A DNA stretch of 64,000 nt from Streptomyces resistomycificus. Lineage in GTDB: Bacteria; Actinomycetota; Actinomycetes; Streptomycetales; Streptomycetaceae. Numbering within the stretch: the stretch's first letter is position 1; each line of letters opens with the position of its first letter. The stretch covers positions 97,035-161,034 of the forward strand of contig NZ_KQ948991.1 of NCBI RefSeq assembly GCF_001514265.1, written 5' to 3'. Of this stretch, positions 18,536-28,781 are shown in pieces. The notes under the pieces are model-generated. The model was not told the origin of the DNA. It was given only the letters and a program-made list of their open reading frames with translations, and did not search any database. The position numbers and the translations under genes are program-made.

Positions 18536-18948
18536 CCCTCACCCCGCTCTTTCGTCACGTTCCGCGTCGCGGGTTCCATTGTGCGGGGTGGGACTGACAA
18601 CGGGACGGGGTGGACCGGGCCGCCCGCTCAGCCGGCACCCCCGCACGCGCAGCGGGAACCCCGTCGGCGCGGGCGGCACCCCGCACGTGCGGCCGACACC
18701 CCGCAAGCGCGGCCGACACCCCGCAAGCGCGGGCGAGCGAATCCACCGCCTCGCGCCTTCCCGGCCGTCCCACCCGAGAGACGCATCGTCACCCACGAGG
18801 CCCAGCCCCGACCGTCAAGCCCAGCCCGGCACGGCGCCACCGAGCCCAGGCCCGACCGTGAGGCCCAGCCCAGCCCGGCACCACCGGTCAAGCCCGCCCG
18901 GCCGCCGAGCCCAGGCCTGCACATCAGGCCCCGCCCCCACCGACAGGG
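18536..18948. repeat. Repeat-rich gap between tmk and holB
   Basis: A 413-bp gap. From about 18639 to 18735 a ~20-bp unit, best seen as CCGACACCCCGCAAGCGCGG, is repeated about five times with drift; each copy contains a small hairpin (CCGC/GCGG). Further right, GAGCCCAGGCC-type words recur (18840-18930). No gene is supported; a separate promoter for holB would have to lie here. Confidence 0.6.
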
Positions 18949-21900
18949 TCAGCCCCGCCGACCCCGCCCGCGCCGACCTCGTCCCTCGTCGGGATCGTCA
19001 TCGCCGCGCGGACCGAGCAGTTCGTCCGCCAGCGTCGGCAGATCGTCGAGCGGCGTCTCCTCGGCCCAGTCCGACCGCGCCCGTCGCCGAGGTGCCCCGG
19101 TCTCGTCGACCTGCGGCAGCTCACGCGTGCGGTCCTCGGTCCCGTCGGGCCGAACCCCGGTCTGGCCCTCGTCCTCACGGAAGAAGCCCCGCGGAACCCG
19201 GTCGGAGGGAGCCTCGCCCCTCACGGGAGGCAGTACGGCCGTCTCGTCCGCGGCACCAGCCGGCTCCGCCGAAGCGTCACCACCCGGAGAAACCGGCGGC
19301 AGCACCGCGGTCTCGTCCGCCGCACCCGAAGGCACCGGCGGCAGCACCGCGGTCTCATCCGCCGCACCCGGCGGAACCGGCGGCTGCGGCAGCTCGGCCG
19401 TCACCTCGGCGTCCGGACCACCGGCAGCGGCCTCGCTCCCGGATGTCCGTCCGCCCGCACGCCCGTCCCGTACGGGACGCAGCACTGTGGTCTCGTCCGT
19501 GGCCCTCGAAGGCACGGGCGGCAGCACCGCGGTCTCGTCCGCCGGCCCGCCGGTCGCGTTCGTCGGCGTCACGAAGGGCGTCGCCACGGTCGCCGCGTCC
19601 GAAGCCGCACCCGCACCCGCACCCGCACCCGCACCGGAACGCGTGGTCCTGGGCGCCGTCGACTTGGGCCCGGCCTCCGCCGCGGCCGCCGCCTGCTCGG
19701 CCAGCCGCCGGGCCTCCTCGGCCCGGATCAGTGCCTCTTCGGCCTTCCGCTGCTTCTCCAGGCGCCGCGTCTCGGCCTCGGCGCGCAGTCGCGCCTCCTC
19801 CTCGGCCTGCTTGCGCAGCCGGTCCGCCTCAGCCTTCCGCCGTGCCTCCTCCTCGGCGCGCGCCTTCTCCTCCGCGAGGAGCCGCTTGCGATCCTCCTCG
19901 GCACGGCGACGCGCTTCCTCGGCCCGTACCCGGGCCTCCTCCGCCTGCCGTTCGGCCTCGCGCCGCTGCGCCTCCTCCAGCTCGCGCCGCTTGCGCTCCT
20001 CCTCCTCGGCGCGCAGCCGCTCGAGCTGCTCCTGGCGCTCGCGCTCCAGGCGCTCCTCCTCGGCCTTGCGGGCGGCCTCTTCCTCCGCCTTGCGCCGGGC
20101 TTCTTCCTCGGCCTTGCGGCGAGCCTCCTCCTGGGCCTGGATCTCGGCCTCGGACAGCGGAAGCATCTGGTCGAGCCGGTGGCGTACGACGGTCGTGACG
20201 GCCTCGGGCTCCTGGCCGGCGTCCACGACCAGGTACCGCCCCGGGTCGGCGGCGGCCAGCGTCAGGAAGCCGGACCGCACGCGCGCGTGGAACTCGGCCG
20301 GCTCCGACTCCAGCCGGTCAGGCGCCTCGGTGAACCGCTCGCGCGCGATCTCCGGCGAGACGTCGAGAAGCACGGTCAGATGGGGCACCAGCCCGTTGGT
20401 CGCCCAGCGGTTGATACGCGCGATCTCGGTCGGGGACAGATCACGGCCGGCCCCCTGGTAGGCCACCGACGAGTCGATGTAGCGGTCGGAGACGACCACC
20501 GCACCGCGCTCCAGTGCGGGCCGCACCACGGTGTCCACGTGCTCCGCGCGGTCCGCCGCGTACAGCAGCGCCTCCGCCCGGTGGGAGAGCCCCGCCGACG
20601 ACACGTCCAGCAGGATCGACCGCAGCCGCTTGCCCACCGGGGTGGCCCCCGGCTCGCGTGTCACCACGACCTCGTGGCCCTTGGCCCTGATCCACTCGGC
20701 GAGCGCCTCGGCCTGGGTGGACTTCCCGGCGCCGTCGCCACCTTCCAGGGCGATGAAAAAACCGGTGTCGGCGGGCACCGTCACAGGGTCGTCACCGCCG
20801 AGCAGCGCGTCCCGCAGGTCGTGGCGCAGCGGCACGCCGGAGCGGTCGTCGACCTTGGCCAGCACCAGCGCGGCCACCGGCAGCAGCAGCGCGCCGACCA
20901 GCATCAGGGTGAACGCCGCGCCGCCGTGCGCGAACACGAACTTGCCGTTCTCCAGGCGGTGCGGGCCGATCGCCGCCGCCACCAGGGGCGCCACCAGCGC
21001 GCCCAGCGCCACGGAGACCCGCACGACCGCGTGCAGGTGCTCGGTCGTCCGCCCCCGCCGGTACTCCTCGGCCTCCAGGTCGAGCAGGGTGTGCCCGGTG
21101 TTGGCGGCCACGCCCGCGCCGACGCCGGCCAGCGCGACGATCAGCACCACGCTGGTGACGTCCGGGACGAGCCCGGCGGCCAGCAGCGCGACGCCGGTGA
21201 AGGCCACCGCCAGCGACAGCAGGCGGCGGCGTGACAGCGTCGGCAGCAGGGAGGGCGCCGTACGGATACCGACGACCACACCGCCGGTCAGCGCCCCGAC
21301 CAGCAGCCCGTACAGCACCGGGCCGCCTCCCAGGTCCTTGGCGTGCAGCACCGACACGCCGACCACGGCCGCCACCGCCCCGGCGACCGCCGCGCAGGCG
21401 AACACCAGCAGCGGGATCGCACCGGTACGGCCCTTGTCGGTGCCGGTGCCCGTCTTGGGGCGGCGCAGCCCCTCCAGCGGCGAACGCGCGCGCGGGGTGC
21501 GCGTGTCGGGCAGCTCCAGGAAGGTCAGCACGGACAGGGACGCGGCGAACAGTCCGGCCGCGACATACGAGGGCAGGGCCGCCTGGTGCTGGGCGAACCA
21601 GGAGATGCCCGAGCCCAGCAGGTTGTTGAGCAGACCCGCGACGACCAGGACGGCGGCCGCGAGCGGGATCGCCACGAAAGTCGTGCGCAGCGACAGGCGG
21701 CGCAGCGCGTCCATGTGGTCAGGCAGCGGTCGTACCGTCGCGCCCTCGGGGGGCGGGGCCGGCAGCAGTGCGGGGGCCGCGCTCTCGCGGCACACCGTCC
21801 AGAAGCGCTCGGCGACACCGGTCACGAACGCGGTGACCAGCAGGACGGCCAGCGCGTCCTGGGGCGTCCAGTCGATCCACAGGGGCGCCACGATGAGCAC

Positions 21901-22287
21901 CGCGGCCCGCAGTCCGTCCGCGCCGACCATGGTCCAGCGGCGGTCCAGAGGGCCGTCCTGGGCGGTGAGCGAGGTCAGCGGGCCGAGGAGGACTGCTCCG
22001 AAGAGCAGCGTCGCGAGGATGCGCACCCCGAAAACGGTCGCCACTGCGAACGCCACGCCCCGGTAGCCGCCGCCGAACGAGCCCTCGGCGATCGCCGCCT
22101 GGAGGGCGAGGACGACCAGCACCAGAAGCGCGAGGGTGTCACCGACACCGCCGACGAGTTGGGCGCTCCACAGCCGTTTCAGCTGCGGTCGGCGCAGCAG
22201 GGCGCGGACGGCGCGCTCGCGGGAGTCCGCGACCAGGGCGTCGTCGGGGGCCGGGTGAGGGGCCGTTGGCTGATCGGCTGGGGTCAT
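18949..22287 (-). CDS. tmk: Fusion protein: MFS-type membrane domain, thymidylate kinase, coiled coil and repeat tail
   Basis: 1112 residues. Residues ~35-480 form an MFS-like module of about 12 membrane segments. The thymidylate kinase follows (~510-705) with P-loop GGDGAGKST, TREPGATP, and the DR motif VVSDRYIDSSVAYQG; it phosphorylates dTMP for DNA synthesis and is probably the cell's only dTMP kinase. Residues ~710-870 are a highly charged coiled coil rich in EEARRKAEEE. The last ~240 residues are disordered and carry repeated DETAVLPPV-type motifs. The MFS-TMK fusion is known in Streptomyces and relatives; why an essential nucleotide kinase is membrane-tethered is not understood. Start at 22287 is the first ATG of the frame and near the MFS domain. 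It lies between topA and holB. Confidence 0.93.
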   Translation of the reverse strand: MTPADQPTAPHPAPDDALVADSRERAVRALLRRPQLKRLWSAQLVGGVGDTLALLVLVVLALQAAIAEGSFGGGYRGVAFAVATVFGVRILATLLFGAVLLGPLTSLTAQDGPLDRRWTMVGADGLRAAVLIVAPLWIDWTPQDALAVLLVTAFVTGVAERFWTVCRESAAPALLPAPPPEGATVRPLPDHMDALRRLSLRTTFVAIPLAAAVLVVAGLLNNLLGSGISWFAQHQAALPSYVAAGLFAASLSVLTFLELPDTRTPRARSPLEGLRRPKTGTGTDKGRTGAIPLLVFACAAVAGAVAAVVGVSVLHAKDLGGGPVLYGLLVGALTGGVVVGIRTAPSLLPTLSRRRLLSLAVAFTGVALLAAGLVPDVTSVVLIVALAGVGAGVAANTGHTLLDLEAEEYRRGRTTEHLHAVVRVSVALGALVAPLVAAAIGPHRLENGKFVFAHGGAAFTLMLVGALLLPVAALVLAKVDDRSGVPLRHDLRDALLGGDDPVTVPADTGFFIALEGGDGAGKSTQAEALAEWIRAKGHEVVVTREPGATPVGKRLRSILLDVSSAGLSHRAEALLYAADRAEHVDTVVRPALERGAVVVSDRYIDSSVAYQGAGRDLSPTEIARINRWATNGLVPHLTVLLDVSPEIARERFTEAPDRLESEPAEFHARVRSGFLTLAAADPGRYLVVDAGQEPEAVTTVVRHRLDQMLPLSEAEIQAQEEARRKAEEEARRKAEEEAARKAEEERLERERQEQLERLRAEEEERKRRELEEAQRREAERQAEEARVRAEEARRRAEEDRKRLLAEEKARAEEEARRKAEADRLRKQAEEEARLRAEAETRRLEKQRKAEEALIRAEEARRLAEQAAAAAEAGPKSTAPRTTRSGAGAGAGAGAASDAATVATPFVTPTNATGGPADETAVLPPVPSRATDETTVLRPVRDGRAGGRTSGSEAAAGGPDAEVTAELPQPPVPPGAADETAVLPPVPSGAADETAVLPPVSPGGDASAEPAGAADETAVLPPVRGEAPSDRVPRGFFREDEGQTGVRPDGTEDRTRELPQVDETGAPRRRARSDWAEETPLDDLPTLADELLGPRGDDDPDEGRGRRGRGRRG

Positions 22288-22342
22288 GCATTCAGCCTAT
22301 CGGGACGCACCGACAGGCCGGGGTGCCCGTCCGAACGTGTGC

Positions 22343-22380
22343 ACGCCCCGACACCAAAGTGATGCCGGGGCGTTCGTTTT
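22343..22380. terminator. Hairpin between topA and tmk
   Basis: ACGCCCCG (22343-22350) pairs with CGGGGCGT (22366-22373), with CAC/GTG extending the inner stem. On the + strand it is followed by TCGTTTT; on the minus strand, in the direction of topA transcription, there is no T-tract. It probably ends or attenuates topA transcripts ahead of tmk. Confidence 0.5.
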
Positions 22381-22422
22381 GCGAACCCGCGGTGGAGAAA
22401 CGGCGGGGAAATCAGGCGTCGC

Positions 22423-25269
22423 TCAGTCCTCGGCCGCCGTCTTCGATGCCGCCGCCTTCTTCGCGGTGGTCTTCTTGGCGGTCGTCTTCTTCGCCGCCGT
22501 GGTCGTCTTCTTGGCGGCGGTCTTCTTCGCGGTCGTCGCCTTCTTGGCCGGAGCCTTCTTGGCGGGCGCCTTCTTCGCCGTCTTCTTGGCGGGCGCCTTG
22601 GCGCGCTTCTCGGCGAGCAGTTCGAAGCCGCGCTCGGGGGTGATCTCCTCGACGCTGTCGCCGGAGCGCAGGGTCGCGTTGGTCTCCCCGTCGGTGACGT
22701 ACGGCCCGAAGCGGCCGTCCTTGACGACGACCGGCTTCCCGCTGACCGGGTCCGCGCCCAGTTCCTTCAGCGGCGGCTTGGCGGCGGCCCGGCCGCGCTG
22801 CTTGGGCTGGGAGTAGATCTCCAGCGCCTCTTCGAGAGTGATCGTGAAGAGCTGGTCCTCGGCCTGCAACGACCGCGAGTCCGTGCCCTTCTTCAGGTAC
22901 GGGCCGTAACGGCCGTTCTGCGCGGTGATCTCCACGCCCTCGGCGTCCTTGCCCACCACACGCGGCAGCGACATCAGCTTGAGGGCGTCCGCGAGGGTCA
23001 CCGTGTCGAGGGACATCGACTTGAACAGCGAGGCCGTACGCGGCTTCACGGCGTTCTTGCCGGTCTTCGGGGTGCCCTCGGGGAGCACCTCGGTGACGTA
23101 CGGGCCGTAGCGGCCGTCCCGGGCGATGATCTGGTGGCCCGTCGCCGGGTCGGCGCCGAGCTCGAAGTCGCCGCTCGGCTTGGCGAGCAGTTCCTCCGCG
23201 AGCTCGACGGAGAGCTCGTCGGGCGCCAGGTCCTCGGGGACGTCAGCGCGCTGGTGGTTCTCGGAGTCCTTCTCACCGCGCTCGATGTACGGGCCGTAGC
23301 GCCCGACCCGCAGCACGATGTCGTTGCCCACCGGGAACGACGACACCTCCCGCGCGTCGATCGCGCCCAGGTCGGTGACGAGCTCCTTGAGGCCACCGAG
23401 GTGGTCCCCGTCGCCGTTGCCGGCGTCAGCGGCACCGCCCGGGCTCCCCGCGGCGAAGCCGCTGTCGGGCACCGTCTCGCCGAAGTAGAAGCGCCTGAGC
23501 CACGGCACGGCCTGGGCCTCACCGCGGGCGATGCGGTCGAGGTCGTCCTCCATCTTGGCGGTGAAGTCGTAGTCGACGAGCCGCCCGAAGTGCTTCTCCA
23601 GCAGGTTGACGACGGCGAAGGACAGGAACGACGGCACCAGGGCCGTGCCCTTCTTGAAGACGTAGCCGCGGTCGAGGATCGTGCCGATGATCGACGCGTA
23701 GGTCGACGGACGGCCGATCTCGCGCTCTTCGAGCTCCTTGACCAGGCTGGCCTCGGTGTAGCGGGCCGGGGGCTTGGTGGCGTGCCCGTCGACCGTGATC
23801 TCCTCGGCGCTCAGCCGGTCGCCCTCGGCGACCTGTGGCAGACGGCGCTCGCGGTCGTCCAGCTCGGCGTTCGGGTCGTCCGCGCCCTCGACGTAGGCCT
23901 TCAGGAAGCCGTGGAAGGTGATCGTCTTGCCGGAGGCGCTGAACTCGACGTCCCGGCCGTCGGTGGCGGTGCCGCCGATCTTGACCGTGACGGAGTTGCC
24001 GGTCGCGTCCTTCATCTGGGAGGCGACGGTGCGCTTCCAGATCAGCTCGTACAGCTTGAACTGGTCACCGGTCAGGCCGGTCTCGGCAGGCGTGCGGAAA
24101 CGATCACCCGAGGGGCGGATCGCCTCGTGCGCCTCCTGAGCGTTCTTGACCTTCCCGGCGTACGTCCGCGGCTGCGCCGGCAGGTAGTCGGCGCCGTACA
24201 GCTGTGTGACCTGGGCGCGGGCGGCGGTGACGGCCGTGTCCGACAGGGTCGTGGAGTCCGTACGCATGTAGGTGATGAAGCCGTTCTCGTACAGCTTCTG
24301 GGCCACCTGCATGGTCGCCTTCGCGCCGAAGCCGAGCTTGCGCGAGGCCTCCTGCTGGAGCGTCGTCGTACGGAACGGGGCGTACGGCGAGCGGCGGTAC
24401 GGCTTCGACTCGACGGAGCGCACCGCGAACTGCGTGTTCTCCAGGGCGGCGGCCAGCGCCCGTGCGGCGGCCTCGTCGAGATGGAGGGTGTTCGCGCTCT
24501 TGATCTGTCCCAGCGAGTCGAAGTCGCGGCCCTGCGCGACCCGCCTGCCGTCGACGGTCTGGAGGCGGGCGACCAGGGACGACGGGTCGCTCGCGTCGCC
24601 TGCCCGGCCGGTCGAGAAGGTGCCCGTCAGGTCCCAGTACTCGGCGGAACGGAACGCGATGCGCTCGCGCTCCCGCTCCACCACGAGCCGGGTCGCGACG
24701 GACTGGACGCGGCCGGCCGACAGCCGGGGCATGACCTTCTTCCACAGGACCGGCGAGACCTCGTAGCCGTAGAGACGGTCGAGGATGCGGCGGGTCTCCT
24801 GGGCGTCGACCAGCTTCTGGTTCAGCTCGCGCGGGTTGGCGACGGCGGCCTGGATCGCGGCCTTGGTGATCTCGTGGAAGACCATCCGCTTGACCGGGAC
24901 CTTGGGCTTGAGCACCTCCTGGAGGTGCCAGGCGATCGCCTCGCCCTCGCGGTCCTCATCGGTGGCGAGGAAGAGCTCGTCGGAGTCCTTCAGCAGGTCC
25001 TTGAGCTTCTTTACCTGGGCCCTCTTGTCGGCGTTGACCACGTAGATGGGCTGGAAGTCGTGATCGACGTCCACGCCGAGGCGCCGGACCTCTCCGGTGT
25101 ACTTCTCAGGCACCTCCGCGGCGCCGTTGGGGAGGTCGCGGATGTGCCCGACGCTCGCTTCGACGACGTAGCCGGGGCCGAGATAGCCCTTGATCGTCTT
25201 CGCCTTGGCAGGCGACTCGACGATGACGAGTCGGCGGCCGCCCTGTGCGGTCTCGCTGGTCGGGGACAA
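22423..25269 (-). CDS. topA: DNA topoisomerase I
   Basis: 948 residues, type IA topoisomerase that relaxes negative supercoils. The TOPRIM domain opens with [12 protein letters not shown] and contains DEDREGEA. The catalytic Tyr is in [10 protein letters not shown] near residue 333. After the core come several short topoisomerase C-terminal repeats marked by GRYGPY (four or more copies), which in actinobacteria replace zinc fingers. The last ~60 residues are a Lys/Ala-rich tail of KKAPAKK and TAKK units, a feature of Streptomyces TopA that increases processivity on DNA. In Streptomyces the gene is essential and its promoter responds to supercoiling. The start ATG at 25269 gives the standard N-terminus. 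Confidence 0.97.
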   Translation of the reverse strand: MSPTSETAQGGRRLVIVESPAKAKTIKGYLGPGYVVEASVGHIRDLPNGAAEVPEKYTGEVRRLGVDVDHDFQPIYVVNADKRAQVKKLKDLLKDSDELFLATDEDREGEAIAWHLQEVLKPKVPVKRMVFHEITKAAIQAAVANPRELNQKLVDAQETRRILDRLYGYEVSPVLWKKVMPRLSAGRVQSVATRLVVERERERIAFRSAEYWDLTGTFSTGRAGDASDPSSLVARLQTVDGRRVAQGRDFDSLGQIKSANTLHLDEAAARALAAALENTQFAVRSVESKPYRRSPYAPFRTTTLQQEASRKLGFGAKATMQVAQKLYENGFITYMRTDSTTLSDTAVTAARAQVTQLYGADYLPAQPRTYAGKVKNAQEAHEAIRPSGDRFRTPAETGLTGDQFKLYELIWKRTVASQMKDATGNSVTVKIGGTATDGRDVEFSASGKTITFHGFLKAYVEGADDPNAELDDRERRLPQVAEGDRLSAEEITVDGHATKPPARYTEASLVKELEEREIGRPSTYASIIGTILDRGYVFKKGTALVPSFLSFAVVNLLEKHFGRLVDYDFTAKMEDDLDRIARGEAQAVPWLRRFYFGETVPDSGFAAGSPGGAADAGNGDGDHLGGLKELVTDLGAIDAREVSSFPVGNDIVLRVGRYGPYIERGEKDSENHQRADVPEDLAPDELSVELAEELLAKPSGDFELGADPATGHQIIARDGRYGPYVTEVLPEGTPKTGKNAVKPRTASLFKSMSLDTVTLADALKLMSLPRVVGKDAEGVEITAQNGRYGPYLKKGTDSRSLQAEDQLFTITLEEALEIYSQPKQRGRAAAKPPLKELGADPVSGKPVVVKDGRFGPYVTDGETNATLRSGDSVEEITPERGFELLAEKRAKAPAKKTAKKAPAKKAPAKKATTAKKTAAKKTTTAAKKTTAKKTTAKKAAASKTAAED

Positions 25270-25518
25270 CTTCGCTCTTCTCTCCGGTCGGCGCTGGGGG
25301 GCTCTCCCCCGGCCTTGTTCCCGGGGTCGGGTCGTGCTGACGCTGCGGAGTGTGACGGTACATCCCGCCCCCGTGTCAAACGGGAAAAGCCCGCAACGGC
25401 CACTCGAACGGTAACCCGACTACCGCCATTCCTGCCGCCCGGAGTGCCCACCGGCCTTTTCGAGCCCATCCGGAGGGTGATCTCCCAATTACCGGAGCCG
25501 CAGCTCCCGCGCCGATTC

Positions 25519-25716
25519 TCACAGCCGGGTGAAGCACCACGCACCCAGTGCCAGCGCGATCAGCGCGGCGGCGCTCGCGACGGTCGCCGATGCGACAGGG
25601 CTCACACCGTGGGCGACCGGTTCCCGGTGCCGCACCCGCGCCGCGGTCCACGCCAGCAGCCCGCCTCCGAACAGGGCGAACACCGCCCCCGAGAAGATCG
25701 CCGGTCCGCTCTCCAT
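25519..25716 (-). CDS. Small membrane protein, 65 residues
   Basis: Two hydrophobic segments (about 5-25 and 42-62) flank a basic loop containing RVRHREP; the orientation would put both ends on the same side. Codon third positions are GC-rich in this frame, and the gene fills the gap between topA and the kinase gene in the same direction. I do not recognise a family. The length and position fit a small conserved Streptomyces membrane protein, and the opposite-strand frames over the same DNA look poorer. A GGCAGG stretch just upstream of the ATG is a weak ribosome site. Function unknown. Confidence 0.6.
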   Translation of the reverse strand: MESGPAIFSGAVFALFGGGLLAWTAARVRHREPVAHGVSPVASATVASAAALIALALGAWCFTRL

Positions 25717-25857
25717 GGCCTGCCCCGCCCCTTTTCTCCCGTCTAGCGTGCTCAGCCCGTGGAGACTGGCACGCGGGGGCGGCGGACAGGCGAACCCCGG
25801 GTGAACGCGGGATCGCCGCGGCTGCGGACTCCTTCCGTCCCCTGCTGCCGGCCGGCC

Positions 25858-28569
25858 TCAGACGGCGCCGGGCGCGGGTATCTTTCCGGTCGTCTTCTGG
25901 TTGTCGGCCCGGCCCACCGTGCACACGACCTTGTTGAAGCCCTCGGACCAGTCGTCCTCGTCGGCCACCCAGCCGAACACGGTCCGCTCCTGCCCCGGCG
26001 CCCAGACCGACTCGAATTTGTTGCCGCACAGCTTGGTCGCGTTGTCCGTGCCCTTCTTGTACGTCATTCCGCTCGGGGCCTGGACGGTCCCTATCACCTG
26101 GTCGGTGTGGGGTTTGCCGCAGTCGGTCAGCGGGGCGTTGTAACTGTCCTCCTGTTCCTCGTAGACCCAGCAGTCACCGACGCTCATCTGACCGACCCAC
26201 AAATCCGTGCCCGCGTCGCGGAAACGGCCGACCTCACCGCCTATCGCGGCATGGCGGCCCAGTACGAGACACGCCGTACCGCCGCCGGCCGCGGTGAAGC
26301 CCTGCTCCGTCGGTACGACGGCGTAGCCGGCCGCGTCCGGCAGCGCGGCGACCAGCGTCCGGGTCTGGTTCTCGCAGCGTTTCGCGCCCTGCTCGCGGGC
26401 GTCGGAGTGGTCGGTGGCGGTGTCGACGGCCACGACCTGCCCGTCCGGCCAGTCCTCGGCGCAGTCCACCACCCCGAGGTTCGGCTCCGACTTGAACGGC
26501 CTGCCCGACCACACCGCCTGCACGCAGTCCCCGGGCTCCAGAGGGGCTCCGAGCCCGACCACGTCGCCGTACGGCAACACGGGCCCGGCGGGCGACGCCG
26601 AACCCTGCGATTCACTCACGCTCGGCGAGGCCGAGTCCTTCGTCACGTCCCGCTTCCTGCCTCCGTCGTCGCCGGTCAACGCGACGACGCCCCATACGCC
26701 TCCGGCGATGACGAGTACGGCGGCCACCACCAGAGCGACGAGCGCGACGCGCCTCTTCCCGGGGGACTGCGGGGGCGGCGCCTGTCCGCCTGGGGTGACG
26801 GGACCACCCGGGCCCCCGTAGCCGCCGTACCCGGGTTGCGAGGGGGTGCCACCGGGGTACGCCGCGTGCGTGCCTGCGCCTGCGTACGGCGGATGGGGCG
26901 TGCCGCCGTAGGGCGCTTGAGCACCGCTGCCGTAAGGCGGTGACGCGCTGCCATTGCCATACGGCGGCGAGGCGCCACCGCTGCCGTACGGCGTTCGAGC
27001 ACCGCCGCTCGCGTACGTCGAACCGGGCCCCTGCGCATAGGGGTTGCGGACGTCCGGTGACTGGGCCGCGGGCTGTCGCCACGGGTCGTACGGCGGCAGG
27101 CCGGGCGTCCCACCAGGCGTCGCGGGGCCGCCGTGTTCCGGAGTGCCGGGCCCAGCCCCGCCGGAGTCGCGGCCGTCCGGTGGAGGACCGCCCGCCGAGA
27201 GGTCGCCGGGCTCGCCCGCCCGGGGGTGCGGGGTCTGTGGAGTGTTCGGGGTGGGTGGCCCACCCGGCGTTCCCGGTACACCTGGCGTCTGTGGCCCACC
27301 CTGCGCCGGGGCACCACCCCACGCGCCGGGCGGGCCGCCGACGTACCCCGGCGGGTCGCCGGCGACATACCCCGGTGGCGCACTCGCCACGTACCCGGGC
27401 GGTGGACTCGCGACGTACCCGGGCGGTGGACTCGCCACGTACCCGGGCGGCGGGCCGTCGACCGCCCCCTCATCCGGGGAAGCGCCTCGGTATCCCGGCA
27501 CCCCGCCAAGGCCTCGCGCAGCGGCGTCATGCCCCCGCACCTGGGCGTCATGGTTTCCCACGGGCCCGCCGTGCCCCTCGGGTGACCTCCCGGCCCCCGA
27601 CGACTGCCCACCGAACCCCTCAGGCGGCGGGCCGAAGCCCTCCGAGCCGGGGCCACCCGGGCCGAAGCCACCCGGCGTGGCGGCGAACCCCGCCCCCGCA
27701 CCCTTCTGCGCCAGCCGCTCCAGCCCTCGCGAAACCGCCTCCGGCGAGAACCTGCGCACCGGGTCCTTGACCAGCAAGCCCATCAGTACCGGAGTCAGTT
27801 CACCCGCCCTCGCCGGTGGGGTCGGGTCCTCGCCGAGCAGGGCCGTCAGGGTCGCGTAGTCGCCGTGCCGGTCGAAGGGGCCGCGGCCCTCCACGGTGGC
27901 GTACAGCGTGGCGCCCAGAGAGAACATGTCGGCGGCAGGCGTGGGTGGTTCACCGCGGGCCCGCTCGGGGGCGAGGTAGCCGGGCGTCCCGAGAATGCCG
28001 GCCGTGGCGGTGAGCCGGGGTTCCTGGGACTCGGGCTGGAGGGCGATGCCGTAGTCGGTGAGCAGCACGCGTGCGTACGGGTCGCCCGAAGAGTCCGGTG
28101 CCAGAAGGATGTTGGCCGGTTTGACGTCCCGGTGGAGGATGCCGATGCGGTGCCCCGCGGTGAGCGCGTCCAGGACCGCGAGGCCGATGCGCGCAGCCTG
28201 CGCGGGCTCCAGCGGTCCCGAACGCCTGACGACCGCCTGGAGGTCGATCGCGTCCGGTACGTGCTCCATGACGATCCACGGCAGCCCCTCGTGCACCAGC
28301 ACGTCGTGCACGGTCGCCACGTGCGGGTGCCCGCGCAGGCGTGCCGCGTGCCGGGCCTCGCTGCGAGCCCGCGCGATGCGCTGCCCGGACTCCGCCGCGT
28401 CCCTGGGCGTGTCCGCCAGCGCGATCTCCTTCAGCGCGACTTCACAGGCCAACTCCTCGTCGTACGCGAGCCAGACCCGGCCCATGCCGCCCGCGCCGAG
28501 TGTGCGCAGCAGCCGGTACCGGCTGTTGATGATCCTGCCTTCGCCCTGATCCGGCGTCTCCCCCGCCAT
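25858..28569 (-). CDS. Membrane Ser/Thr protein kinase with Gly/Pro repeat linker and extracellular domain
   Basis: About 903 residues from the ATG at 28569, preceded by GGGGGAGG. The kinase domain (~12-275) has the Gly loop LGAGGMGRVW, catalytic HRDVKPANILL, TDYGIAL in place of DFG, and APERARGE. A long Gly/Pro/Tyr-rich linker (~285-605) includes five PPGYVA-type heptad or octad repeats near residues 368-411. A single membrane span (~612-635, VALVALVVAAVLVIAGGVW) is followed by a ~265-residue outer domain with several Cys and two related segments starting with GDC (LEPGDCVQ, SVGDCWV), like septum-formation-type or DUF4190-linked sensor domains. It is a PknB-type receptor kinase; ligand and substrates are unknown. 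A longer start at 28641 is possible but less likely. Confidence 0.92.
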   Translation of the reverse strand: MAGETPDQGEGRIINSRYRLLRTLGAGGMGRVWLAYDEELACEVALKEIALADTPRDAAESGQRIARARSEARHAARLRGHPHVATVHDVLVHEGLPWIVMEHVPDAIDLQAVVRRSGPLEPAQAARIGLAVLDALTAGHRIGILHRDVKPANILLAPDSSGDPYARVLLTDYGIALQPESQEPRLTATAGILGTPGYLAPERARGEPPTPAADMFSLGATLYATVEGRGPFDRHGDYATLTALLGEDPTPPARAGELTPVLMGLLVKDPVRRFSPEAVSRGLERLAQKGAGAGFAATPGGFGPGGPGSEGFGPPPEGFGGQSSGAGRSPEGHGGPVGNHDAQVRGHDAAARGLGGVPGYRGASPDEGAVDGPPPGYVASPPPGYVASPPPGYVASAPPGYVAGDPPGYVGGPPGAWGGAPAQGGPQTPGVPGTPGGPPTPNTPQTPHPRAGEPGDLSAGGPPPDGRDSGGAGPGTPEHGGPATPGGTPGLPPYDPWRQPAAQSPDVRNPYAQGPGSTYASGGARTPYGSGGASPPYGNGSASPPYGSGAQAPYGGTPHPPYAGAGTHAAYPGGTPSQPGYGGYGGPGGPVTPGGQAPPPQSPGKRRVALVALVVAAVLVIAGGVWGVVALTGDDGGRKRDVTKDSASPSVSESQGSASPAGPVLPYGDVVGLGAPLEPGDCVQAVWSGRPFKSEPNLGVVDCAEDWPDGQVVAVDTATDHSDAREQGAKRCENQTRTLVAALPDAAGYAVVPTEQGFTAAGGGTACLVLGRHAAIGGEVGRFRDAGTDLWVGQMSVGDCWVYEEQEDSYNAPLTDCGKPHTDQVIGTVQAPSGMTYKKGTDNATKLCGNKFESVWAPGQERTVFGWVADEDDWSEGFNKVVCTVGRADNQKTTGKIPAPGAV

Positions 28570-28781
28570 CACGCCTCCCCCGGAACGGCGCGCCTCCCCC
28601 GAGAACGCGCGGAGTTCGTCCCTAGAAAGGTAGCTTCGCACGCACCACTGACAGGAGACCTTTTCAGGATCAATCCCGCCAGATGGGACACATGCCTCTC
28701 AGAGCCGCGCACCCGCCCCACACGTGACGCGCGGGGCGCCGCCCGCCCCCCGGTCGGGCGCCACTCGTCATCACCCGACCG

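Noticed and set aside
18630..18740. Regularly spaced ~20-bp repeats considered as a CRISPR array
   Set aside because: Units are contiguous with no unique spacers and drift in sequence; no cas genes nearby.
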